A stretch of DNA of 64,000 bases from Verrucomicrobiaceae bacterium (GTDB taxonomy: Bacteria; Verrucomicrobiota; Verrucomicrobiia; Verrucomicrobiales; Verrucomicrobiaceae), in contig JAEUHM010000034.1 of assembly GCA_016795485.1 (NCBI GenBank), forward strand, positions 33,933 to 97,932, in the 5' to 3' direction. Positions within the stretch are counted from its first letter, which is position 1. Each line of letters begins with the position of its first letter. Both the position numbers and the translations under genes were made by a program. Of the stretch, positions 54,201-60,784 are shown piece by piece. Under the pieces are notes generated by a model, which saw only the letters and a list, made by a program, of their open reading frames with translations, did not search any database and had not been told where the DNA came from.

Positions 54201-54856
54201 TCTGGCGATGCGGTTGAGGTCAGCACATACCACTCATAGTTCTTGCCATCTTTGATCTCGGGGATGGTTACGGTTCCTATATTGCCCACCACGGAAGCTT
54301 GTACGACCTGACTGTAGACCCAGTTGCTGTCCGTGTAGCGAACATACACTTTTTCTTCGGCGGAAATCGATCCCGAGAGGTTAATCGTGATCAATCCTGT
54401 ACTTCCATCACGACTAGCGGCAGTGATCGTCACTGGAGCAGCACTGATCTCCATCACGGAAATCTCCGTGTCCGCTAACCCTGGATCACGGGCTGTGAAC
54501 ACATATCGTTTTCCTGCCGTCACACCGCCAGACAGTATCGCTGCCGGACTGCTACTGTTCCCGTATGTTAAACGTGCCGTTTCATTCTTGGGGAAGATCG
54601 CATTGCCACCGTAACTGTTGTTCCAGTCATTCCCGGTGATCATTTTGAAATTGAAATCCGTATCGCTTGCACCAGCCGTGAACTGAAATCGGAACCACTC
54701 GCCACTTCCATCGGGTCCTGTGAACTTGGTAGAGTTCGTAGTGCCCAAATCCCATCCTTGAAGATCCCCAGGAAAATCAACTTGGTCAGCCGTCCACGCT
54801 CCGGCCAACAGCGGAAACGCGATACAAATAACAGTCAACTTAAGCGCGGAGAGCAT
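51209..54856 (-). CDS. very large secreted GH13 alpha-amylase-type protein
   Basis: 1215 residues with signal peptide 1-20. N-terminal about 350 residues are beta-rich repeat/carbohydrate-binding-like modules. The GH13 barrel spans about 400-930. Region I is DFVANHSSW (522-530). The nucleophile Asp679 is in LRCDFGQGLP, the acid/base Glu708 in FMAETLDGE, and region IV His-Asp (768-769) in TGHDEILPD. An FN3-like module (TYYATLMSVS) and a thrombospondin-3-like DQDGDGTNNEQEDVAGTNPL near residue 1100 follow. The tail ends RYYHVESSTNLGGW, the last element often seen in Verrucomicrobia secreted enzymes. It would hydrolyse starch or glycogen outside the cell. The ATG at 54856 starts the signal. No PEP-CTERM of its own. 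Confidence 0.88.
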   Translation of the reverse strand: MLSALKLTVICIAFPLLAGAWTADQVDFPGDLQGWDLGTTNSTKFTGPDGSGEWFRFQFTAGASDTDFNFKMITGNDWNNSYGGNAIFPKNETARLTYGNSSSPAAILSGGVTAGKRYVFTARDPGLADTEISVMEISAAPVTITAASRDGSTGLITINLSGSISAEEKVYVRYTDSNWVYSQVVQASVVGNIGTVTIPEIKDGKNYEWYVLTSTASPDKFHNGFSADALTLSYFKNGAANFTTSGIQRITNFVVNDISGPYKTTKFFIDEIAGEMFPLDVTVTFNAGTPPAEVEVVTNLNRRERAEADGNADGVPDAIVPPSRDLVGQNESHYYKAYSMAADGSNWSRSLQVEKTGAYRLTVRYRFGSGQPWFYYGDRDHAVVVSPKKTLEMTLYEVNPLTIEATGNDESGRSTFVDLLGSADGDNDGTDPLNLDYFNFIQTNCLWFQPIHPTGGLGVENDPDTSSPYEPGSPYATKNFFAVNPFLGSAKTESSALAEFQSFVTKADNYAGSVGTINVMLDFVANHSSWDAIYGQGGVDLSLTGSPSTALPVHWYSRTGDYGLPATYFNSLASKDKAVAPDRNDFGKWADVAELYYGRYSAHWRASSYPPGSEPHKNEDDFMDVNSLGPEVIKLWRYLGYYPIYWLQQTGHTLTNLTTGTYAERLAADNKGIDCLRCDFGQGLPNPLWEYLINRTRSAKWNFVFMAETLDGEQPGYRSNRVFDILNESLVFNFTASHVNKEHQIQSALETRRSNYRTGAILLNITGHDEILPDNDTWLNATRYAALCAVPGLPMVFYGQEQGIQNYNTSAGFEHYDGFLTNHELNFGKHIPHFKKWNKAQFWAQPPPNNSGLAQWYGRVNWARLNSPAIKSLNQYYLDQTPAGGAPADNLFAVAKYEQAGGSPAYKDVVLCFANLFEHSAPHFATSSDFSLRGGAGDPLWSLLGMVNSPSRSYNIRNLASSNAGALVWSTAKTGAELYSNGIPVALGGGTSNPITADGELAQFLKIVDVTPPPTSTPMANYYQIGSAGIFTWTSNAGPHDNIANWLISIGTTPGGSEVASGISLPVGTTSYSFTGTNGVTYYATLMSVSTAGVMSSVPSTSAGSALLAGSGDQDGDGTNNEQEDVAGTNPLDPASRFTIASASMNGSQVTVAFPTVLGRYYHVESSTNLGGWMIEDEPGAKNIPGTGAVVSFTDLNASGSQKFYQAKVTVSPQP

Positions 54857-54907
54857 CGTCCAAGCATCAAGCACAACGCAAGGCACGCAACCTGCCAGCA
54901 CTCGCCA

Positions 54908-54928
54908 ATTGACTAACAGTTGGTCAAT
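54908..54928 (-). promoter_or_regulatory. inverted repeat upstream of amylase
   Basis: ATTGAC-N9-GTCAAT is a perfect 6-bp palindrome centred about 62 bp from the amylase ATG. An operator for an unknown repressor is possible, and the pattern could equally be chance. Confidence 0.3.
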
Positions 54929-54945
54929 CAATCTGGCGCAAGGCC

Positions 54946-55698
54946 CTAGTAAGTGGCTCGGCCTCCAGATAGATCAAATGTCGCCCCCGTGGAGAACGAG
55001 CAGTCTTCACTGCACAACCAGGCAACCAGAGCAGCAGCTTCCTCTTTTTGCCCAAAACGGCTCATCGGTATTTTCGAGAGCATGTAGTCGATGTGCTGCT
55101 GACTGCACTGCTTCAAAATGTCGGTCTCGATAACAGCAGGGGTCACCGCATTAACCAAAATACCGCTGGTGGCCAACTCCTTGCCCAGTGACTTGGTCAA
55201 CGCAAGCACCCCTGCCTTAGATGCGCTGTAATGTGCAGCATTCGGGTTGCCTTCTTTGCCAGCAATCGACGCGATGTTTACGATTCGGCCATAACCATTT
55301 TTCAACATCACGGGAACCACTGCCTTACAACAATGGAATGGCCCATTGAGATTGATCGCGAGAACGCGCTCCCAGTCAGCAGCACTTGTCTCCCAAGTTT
55401 TTGCGTTGTTTCCCGCAATGCCGGCATTGTTGACGAGAATATCGATTTTGCCCAAATCATTCACCGTGGCATCCGCTGCTGCCTGCACCGAATCCATCTT
55501 CGTCACATCGACCTCGGCAATCACCACCCGACCACGATCCGACAGCTCGATCCTTGCCTGCTCCAGAGCCGCAGCGTCCATATCCCAAAGCGCAACTGAG
55601 GCTCCGGATGCCAAAAGCCGTTCCGCAATTGCTCGTCCGATTCCGCGTGCACCGCCAGTTACGACTGCAGTCCTTTGTTTGAGATCAATCTGATTCAT
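54946..55698 (-). CDS. short-chain dehydrogenase/reductase (FabG-like)
   Basis: 250 residues, classic SDR. Nucleotide site TGGARGIGRAIAERL, NNAGIAG, catalytic Ser in NIASIAGKEGNP and YSASK (Tyr-Lys) at about 153-157; the WDMD acidic residue favours NAD. The C terminus GATFDLSGGRATY is like 3-oxoacyl-ACP or sugar-alcohol reductases; substrate open. ATG at 55698 is chosen; the frame continues to a TTG at 55719. Divergent from the ceramidase-like gene, about 134 bp between start codons. Confidence 0.9.
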   Translation of the reverse strand: MNQIDLKQRTAVVTGGARGIGRAIAERLLASGASVALWDMDAAALEQARIELSDRGRVVIAEVDVTKMDSVQAAADATVNDLGKIDILVNNAGIAGNNAKTWETSAADWERVLAINLNGPFHCCKAVVPVMLKNGYGRIVNIASIAGKEGNPNAAHYSASKAGVLALTKSLGKELATSGILVNAVTPAVIETDILKQCSQQHIDYMLSKIPMSRFGQKEEAAALVAWLCSEDCSFSTGATFDLSGGRATY

Positions 55699-55832
55699 AG
55701 GTTGGATATCGGCATCCAAGCAGGCACAGCAAGCTCTGCAACGAAAAGCCAGTCAACGATTGGCAGAACAAGCGCCCCAATCAATCCACCACTTAGTGCG
55801 AAGTCCCTCCACCAGCCTTCGTATTGTCCGAC

Positions 55833-57221
55833 ATGAGAACACTACTCGTGGCTTTCAGTTTTATCGCACTTGCCGTTCAGGCAGGAGACTTCCGTGCCGG
55901 TGCCGCCACCAGCAACATCACCCCAGAGCTAGGCAGTTCGATCAATGGCGGCTTTCAGGATGGAAAGGCAGCCTACATCCATGATGAACTGCATGCGCGG
56001 TGTCTCGCGCTCGATGACGGCAAAACGAAGCTCGTTTTCGTTGTCGCAGACAGTTGTGTGATCGGGCGTGGCATCTTTGATCAGGCGAAGAAGATGGTGA
56101 ACGAGGCCACGGGCCTGCCGGTGGAGAACATGATGATGTCCGCCACGCATTCACACTCCTGCGGCACGCTGCAGGCTGTGGGACAAAGCGAGCCGAGCCC
56201 GATGTATCAGCGCTTTGTCGCCCGCCGCATCGCCGATGGCGTGCGCTGTGCCTTAAACAACTTGGCACCGGCCAAAATTGGCCACGGCAGCGCCTCGGTG
56301 CCGCATCAGGTCTTCAACCGCCGCTGGAAGATGAAGCCCGGCACCATCCCGCCCACACCGCTCGGCGTCACGACAGATCAGGTGAAGACGAATCCCGGCA
56401 TCAACAACCCCAACCTCGTCGAGCCTGCAGGCCCCACCGATCCCGAAGTCTGCTTCATCAGCGTGCAAGGCGTGGACGGCAAACCGCTCGCTTTGCTGGC
56501 GAACTATTCGCTGCACTACGTCGGCGGTGTCGGTCCCGGTCACATCTCGGCGGATTACTTCGGCGCGTTCGCGGTGAAGGTCGGCCAGTTGCTCGGCGCG
56601 GGCCCGGAGTTCGTCGGCATCATGTCGAACGGCACGAGCGGCGATATCAACAACATTGACTTCCGCGGCGGCCAGGAGAAGCAGACGCCTTATCGCCGCA
56701 TCCAGATCGTCGCCAACGATGTCGCGCAGGCCGTCGTTGCCGCGGTGAAGAATGTGAAACATGAAGACTCTGTGCCGCTTGCCGTTGCGCAGAAGGAAAT
56801 CACGCTTGGTCTGCGCATTCCGACAAAAGACGAGGTCGAAAAGGCCCGCGAGGTGATGAAGAAGTCCAAGCTCTTCCCGCGCATGGAAACGATGGAGCAG
56901 GTGTATGCGCGTGAAACCGTGCTGCTGGCCGATTTCCCCAAAGAAGTCTCCGCACCGCTCCAAATCGTGAAAATCGGCGATCTGCATGTCTCGGCGATTC
57001 CAGCCGAGGTCTTCGTCGAAATCGGCCTCGAGCTCAAAAAACGCCACTCGCCGACTTTCACAATCTCGCTCGCCAACGCCTACCACGGCTACCTGCCCAC
57101 ACCCGAGCACCACGCGCTCGGCGGCTACGAAACGTGGCGTGCCCGCTCCAGTTGCCTCGAAGTCGATGCCTCGACGAAGATCCTCGCGGGATTGGAAGAG
57201 CTGTTTGAAAAGCTGAAGTGA
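55833..57221 (+). CDS. secreted neutral/alkaline ceramidase-like protein
   Basis: 462 residues, signal peptide 1-17. It shows the N-terminal domain pattern of neutral ceramidases as seen in PVC proteins: FRAGAATSNITPELG, VFVVADSCVIGRGIF, MMSATHSHSCG (metal His pair) and LLANYSLHYVGGVGPGHISAD (third His). FVGIMSNGTSGDINN includes the region of the catalytic Ser. A true ceramidase is usually about 650 residues; the lipid-binding C-terminal domain is lacking, so it may hydrolyse other amides. It is the first gene of a G+C-richer stretch, 42 bp before the sulfite dehydrogenase gene. Confidence 0.75.
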   Translation: MRTLLVAFSFIALAVQAGDFRAGAATSNITPELGSSINGGFQDGKAAYIHDELHARCLALDDGKTKLVFVVADSCVIGRGIFDQAKKMVNEATGLPVENMMMSATHSHSCGTLQAVGQSEPSPMYQRFVARRIADGVRCALNNLAPAKIGHGSASVPHQVFNRRWKMKPGTIPPTPLGVTTDQVKTNPGINNPNLVEPAGPTDPEVCFISVQGVDGKPLALLANYSLHYVGGVGPGHISADYFGAFAVKVGQLLGAGPEFVGIMSNGTSGDINNIDFRGGQEKQTPYRRIQIVANDVAQAVVAAVKNVKHEDSVPLAVAQKEITLGLRIPTKDEVEKAREVMKKSKLFPRMETMEQVYARETVLLADFPKEVSAPLQIVKIGDLHVSAIPAEVFVEIGLELKKRHSPTFTISLANAYHGYLPTPEHHALGGYETWRARSSCLEVDASTKILAGLEELFEKLK

Positions 57222-57263
57222 CGGACGATCAAAATGCTGCTTCCAACGCGTTCTTTTGCTCCA

Positions 57264-58598
57264 ATGTCCAACCAGTCACCCCTTTCCGAAAAACAGGCCG
57301 GCCTGCACCAGCTTTACTCCGAAGATCCGCAGCGCGCTGATCAGATCGTGTGGGGCCGCAAGGCGAACCCGCTATCGCGTCGCGGCTTCTTTGAGCGGCT
57401 GGGGTTGGCCTCGATGACAGCGGCGATTGGGTCCGAGATCGTGTTTGCGGACAAGATGCCTTCGGGATTGATCCCGGCGGCGCTGGCGCAGAGCACGGAG
57501 CCTTTTCAGATCCCCGGCAAGGAAGGTCTGAGCGTGATGAATGACCGACCACTGGTGGCAGAGACGCCCGCGCATCTGCTCGATGACGCGATCACGCCCG
57601 CGAAACATCTTTTCATCCGCAACAACGGCCTAGCGCCCGCACCGGAGATGCTTGATGCGGATAAATGGACGCTGGAGATCGCCGGTGAGAGCTGTGAGAA
57701 GCCGACGACCTTCACGCTGAAAGTGCTGAAGGAGAAGTTCACGCATCACACGCTGCAAATGGTGCTCGAATGCGCGGGCAACGGCCGCAGCGAGTTCAAC
57801 CCGCCTGCCACCGGCAATCAGTGGACCACCGGCGGTGTCGGCTGTCCGAAATGGACCGGCATCCGCCTCGCGGATGTGCTGAAGCATTGCGGCATCAAGA
57901 AGGACGCGGTTTACATCGGCTACTACGGCGCGGATGCGCATCTCTCCGTTGATCCGAAGAAGAACGCCATCTCCCGCGGCGTGCCGATCGCCAAGGCGCT
58001 CGAGGATGAGTCGCTGCTCGTCTTTGCGATGAATGGCGAGGACATCCCGGTGCAGAACGGCCATCCGCTGCGCCTCATGTTCGGCGGCTGGGCGGCCTCC
58101 ACCTGCGGCAAGTGGCTGAAGAAGATCGTCATCCGCGACCGCGAGCACGACGGCGAAAAAATGAAGGGGCATTCTTATCGCATGCCGCGCTATCCGGTGG
58201 CTCCGGGCACGAAAGTGCCGGAGGAGGACATGGTCATCATCGCCGAGATGCCGGTGAAGTCGCTCATCACCTTTCCGAAGTCCGGCATCACTCATCCGGC
58301 AGCGGACAAGCTCGCCGTGCGCGGCCAGGCCTGGGTCGGCGAGGGTGCGGTGGCCTCGGTGGAGGTGTCCATCGACTTCGGCATCACCTGGCAGAAGGCC
58401 CAGCTCGAGAAGCCCGCGAACCGCTATGCTTGGCAGCAATGGCGCACCGAGGTCAGCTTCCCGAAAAAGGGTTACTACGAGATCTGGGCGCGCGCCACGG
58501 ACGACCAGGGCCGCTCGCAGCCCATGGTGCTGCCCGGCTGGAATCCCGAAGGCTACCTGAACAACTCCTGCCACCGTCTCGCCATACAAGCCGCTTGA
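57264..58598 (+). CDS. Tat-exported sulfite-oxidase-family molybdoenzyme (SoxC/SorA-like)
   Basis: 444 residues. A Tat signal SRRGFFERLGLASMT starts late (residue 38) after a polar leader, as in SoxC proteins. The molybdopterin-binding domain contains FTLKVLKEKFTHHTLQMVLE and the Mo-ligand Cys170 in ECAGNGRSEF, GVGCPKWTGIRL, GYYGADAHLSVD and HPLRLMFGGWAASTCGKWL. The C-terminal Mo-co dimerisation domain holds ITHPAADKLAVRGQAWVGEG. It oxidises sulfite to sulfate in the periplasm and passes electrons to the cytochrome encoded 2 bp downstream. ATG at 57234 is an alternative start. Confidence 0.88.
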   Translation: MSNQSPLSEKQAGLHQLYSEDPQRADQIVWGRKANPLSRRGFFERLGLASMTAAIGSEIVFADKMPSGLIPAALAQSTEPFQIPGKEGLSVMNDRPLVAETPAHLLDDAITPAKHLFIRNNGLAPAPEMLDADKWTLEIAGESCEKPTTFTLKVLKEKFTHHTLQMVLECAGNGRSEFNPPATGNQWTTGGVGCPKWTGIRLADVLKHCGIKKDAVYIGYYGADAHLSVDPKKNAISRGVPIAKALEDESLLVFAMNGEDIPVQNGHPLRLMFGGWAASTCGKWLKKIVIRDREHDGEKMKGHSYRMPRYPVAPGTKVPEEDMVIIAEMPVKSLITFPKSGITHPAADKLAVRGQAWVGEGAVASVEVSIDFGITWQKAQLEKPANRYAWQQWRTEVSFPKKGYYEIWARATDDQGRSQPMVLPGWNPEGYLNNSCHRLAIQAA

Positions 58599-58600
58599 TC

Positions 58601-59029
58601 ATGCGCCCGCTTCTCATCGCTTTCCTGGCATCTGCCACACTCGCTTTTGCAGCTGAGGAAAAGGTGCCCGTCGATCCCACGACCGGCATGAAGATCGCGC
58701 CTGATTGGGAGATCGTGCGCAATCACTGCATCGTCTGCCATTCGCCGGCCACCTTCCTGCGCCAGCGCGCCACCGAGGCGAACTGGACCTCCACGCTCGA
58801 ATGGATGCAGAAGTATGGCGGCCTGTGGAAGCTCGATCCCGCCGTGCAGAAGACCATCGTCAAATACCTCGCGACCAACTACGGCCCCGGCGATGCCACC
58901 AACTACCGTCGTGCCCCGATCCCGGCCACGCTGATGCCCCTGAACCCCTACGCCACCGAGGCCCGCCTCGAAGTGGAGAAGAAGAAAAAGGAAGGCCTCA
59001 TTCCGACTGCTCCATCGGTAGCGAAGTGA
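58601..59029 (+). CDS. small secreted cytochrome c, partner of sulfite dehydrogenase
   Basis: 142 residues. Signal peptide 1-18 (LIAFLASATLAFAA) then a mono-haem site CIVCH (Cys43, Cys46, His47) and a Met (TLMPLNPY) suitable as sixth ligand. It begins 2 bp after the stop of the molybdoenzyme. The pairing is that of SorA/SorB sulfite:cytochrome c dehydrogenases or SoxCD. The start chosen is the ATG of the signal peptide; a longer frame begins inside the upstream gene but is only an overlap. Confidence 0.88.
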   Translation: MRPLLIAFLASATLAFAAEEKVPVDPTTGMKIAPDWEIVRNHCIVCHSPATFLRQRATEANWTSTLEWMQKYGGLWKLDPAVQKTIVKYLATNYGPGDATNYRRAPIPATLMPLNPYATEARLEVEKKKKEGLIPTAPSVAK

Positions 59030-59037
59030 ATTTCAGG

Positions 59038-59075
59038 TTCCAAGTTTCACGCGGGAGCATTTCAGGAACTTGGAA
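59038..59075. other. inverted repeat after the cytochrome gene
   Basis: TTCCAAGTT and AACTTGGAA (9 bp perfect) separated by 20 bp, 9 bp after the cytochrome stop and 49 bp before the sulfatase start. No T tract follows, so it is not a standard terminator; the arms could form a leader hairpin. Confidence 0.3.
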
Positions 59076-59123
59076 GTGTGAAACGGACAGTCAGAGCCGC
59101 ATGGCGACAGCGTTTCAGACGAC

Positions 59124-60629
59124 ATGACGCGTCTTGTTTTCATCCTCTTTGCTCTTTGTCCTTCGCTCTTCGCGGCGGAGACGCCAAACATCGTCCTCAT
59201 CCTCGCCGATGATCTTGGTTACGGCGATCTCGGGTGCTACGGGGCCACGAAGGTGAAGACGCCGAACATCGACCAACTCGCCAGCGAGGGGAGGCGGTTC
59301 ACGGATGCGCATTCCGCTTCGGCGGTATGCACGCCGTCACGCTATGCGCTGCTCACGGGCGAGTATCCGTTTCGCAAGAACCTCTGGGGACCGGTCATGA
59401 ATCCGAGTCCGCTCGTCGTCGATGTGTCAAAGCAGACCATCGCGAGCCTGTTGAAGCGCCAGGGCTATGCGACGGCTTGTTTTGGCAAGTGGCACCTCGG
59501 TTTCGGCGACGAGCCAAAGCCTGACTGGAACGCCGACTTAAAGCCCGGACCGCTCGAATGCGGCTTCGATCACTACTTCGGCATTCCCGTCGTGAACAGC
59601 CATCCGCCTTTCGTGTGGGTGGAGGATCATCGCGTCGTCGGGCTCGATCCGGCCGATCCGCTGAAGTATGGCGGCAAGGCACAGACGCGGATGTTTCCCG
59701 AAAAGATGCTCGCCCCTGCCATGTCCGGCGCGAAGGCAGCGCACGCGCTCTACAACGAAGAAGAGCACGGCACCACGCTCACCAAGAAAGCGGTGAAATG
59801 GATGCGCGGTCACGCAGGCGGTCCCTTCTTCCTCTATTTCGCCACGCCGCACATCCATCATCCCTTCACGCCGGGCGCGAGATTCAAAGGCAGCAGCCAG
59901 GCCGACGCGTATGGCGACTTCATCCAGGAGTTCGACTGGATGGTCGGCGAGGTCATGCGCACGCTTGATGAACTCAAGTTGCGCGAGAGCACGCTCGTCA
60001 TCCTCACCAGCGACAACGGCGGCATGTTGAATCAAGGCGGCCAGGCAGCGTGGAAGGCGGGGCACCGGCTCAATGGCGATCTGCTCGGCTTCAAGTTCGA
60101 CGCCTGGGAAGGCGGCCACCGCGTGCCCTTCATCGCCCGCTGGCCTGGGAAGATCGAAGCCAGCAGCGTCTCCGATCAACTCCTCTGCCACATCGACCTG
60201 CTGGCGACTTTTGCCTCCATGACCGGCTCCGATGTAAAAGCACCCGACAGCATCAACATCCTGCCCGCCCTCACCGGCAGACCCGAGAAGCCTTTGCGCA
60301 CCGAACTCGTGCTCGCACCCCACAAAGCCACGAACCTTGCCCTCCGTGACGGCGATTGGATTTACATCGGTGCTCGCGGCGGCGGTGGATTCGGCGGCGC
60401 CAAGCCAGGAGATCATGCCCTCGGTGGCGGCGGAGCGCTGAAGTTCACTGGCGAGGTCAACAGCGACTTCGCCAGCGGCAAACTCAAGCCCGATGCGCCC
60501 GAGCAGCAGCTTTACAACATCGCTGATGACCCGCGTCAGACGAAGAACGTCATCCGCCAGCATCCCGAGATCGCGCAGCGAATGGCGGAGAAGCTGGCGA
60601 ATATTCGGCAGGCACCAGTTGAGCGCTGA
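59124..60629 (+). CDS. arylsulfatase-type sulfatase
   Basis: 501 residues with signal peptide 1-17. Metal site VLILADDLGYGDLG (Asp29-Asp30) and formylglycine motif CTPSRYALLTGEY (Cys69). GKWHLGFGDEP and LTSDNGG complete the site. A Gly/Ala-rich loop (GARGGGGFGGAKPGDHALGG) near residue 415 is unusual. Its signal peptide is nearly the same as that of the sulfatase at 36082 (ALCPSLFA in both). It follows the cytochrome gene by 94 bp in the same direction, so co-expression with sulfite oxidation is possible. Confidence 0.93.
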   Translation: MTRLVFILFALCPSLFAAETPNIVLILADDLGYGDLGCYGATKVKTPNIDQLASEGRRFTDAHSASAVCTPSRYALLTGEYPFRKNLWGPVMNPSPLVVDVSKQTIASLLKRQGYATACFGKWHLGFGDEPKPDWNADLKPGPLECGFDHYFGIPVVNSHPPFVWVEDHRVVGLDPADPLKYGGKAQTRMFPEKMLAPAMSGAKAAHALYNEEEHGTTLTKKAVKWMRGHAGGPFFLYFATPHIHHPFTPGARFKGSSQADAYGDFIQEFDWMVGEVMRTLDELKLRESTLVILTSDNGGMLNQGGQAAWKAGHRLNGDLLGFKFDAWEGGHRVPFIARWPGKIEASSVSDQLLCHIDLLATFASMTGSDVKAPDSINILPALTGRPEKPLRTELVLAPHKATNLALRDGDWIYIGARGGGGFGGAKPGDHALGGGGALKFTGEVNSDFASGKLKPDAPEQQLYNIADDPRQTKNVIRQHPEIAQRMAEKLANIRQAPVER

Positions 60630-60784
60630 ACTAACTGGTTAGGGGTGGTTAGCCCCACAAAAACGCATCCATTTTGACTCAGCTTTGATCGTCTGGCCGG
60701 GGTGGACTTTTCACCCGATAGTCGATTTTGCGGGCAAAGCTGCGACCCCTTGCTGTAGCCTGATCGTATTGTCCTCACTCCCGC

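Noticed and set aside
56253..57113. Minus-strand frame of 286 codons
   Set aside because: Antisense to the ceramidase-like gene in G+C-rich DNA; composition is Asp/Arg/Val-rich with no motif.
60630..60784. Terminator after the sulfatase at 59.1 kb
   Set aside because: A weak GGGG/GCCCC stem exists but there is no T tract after it.
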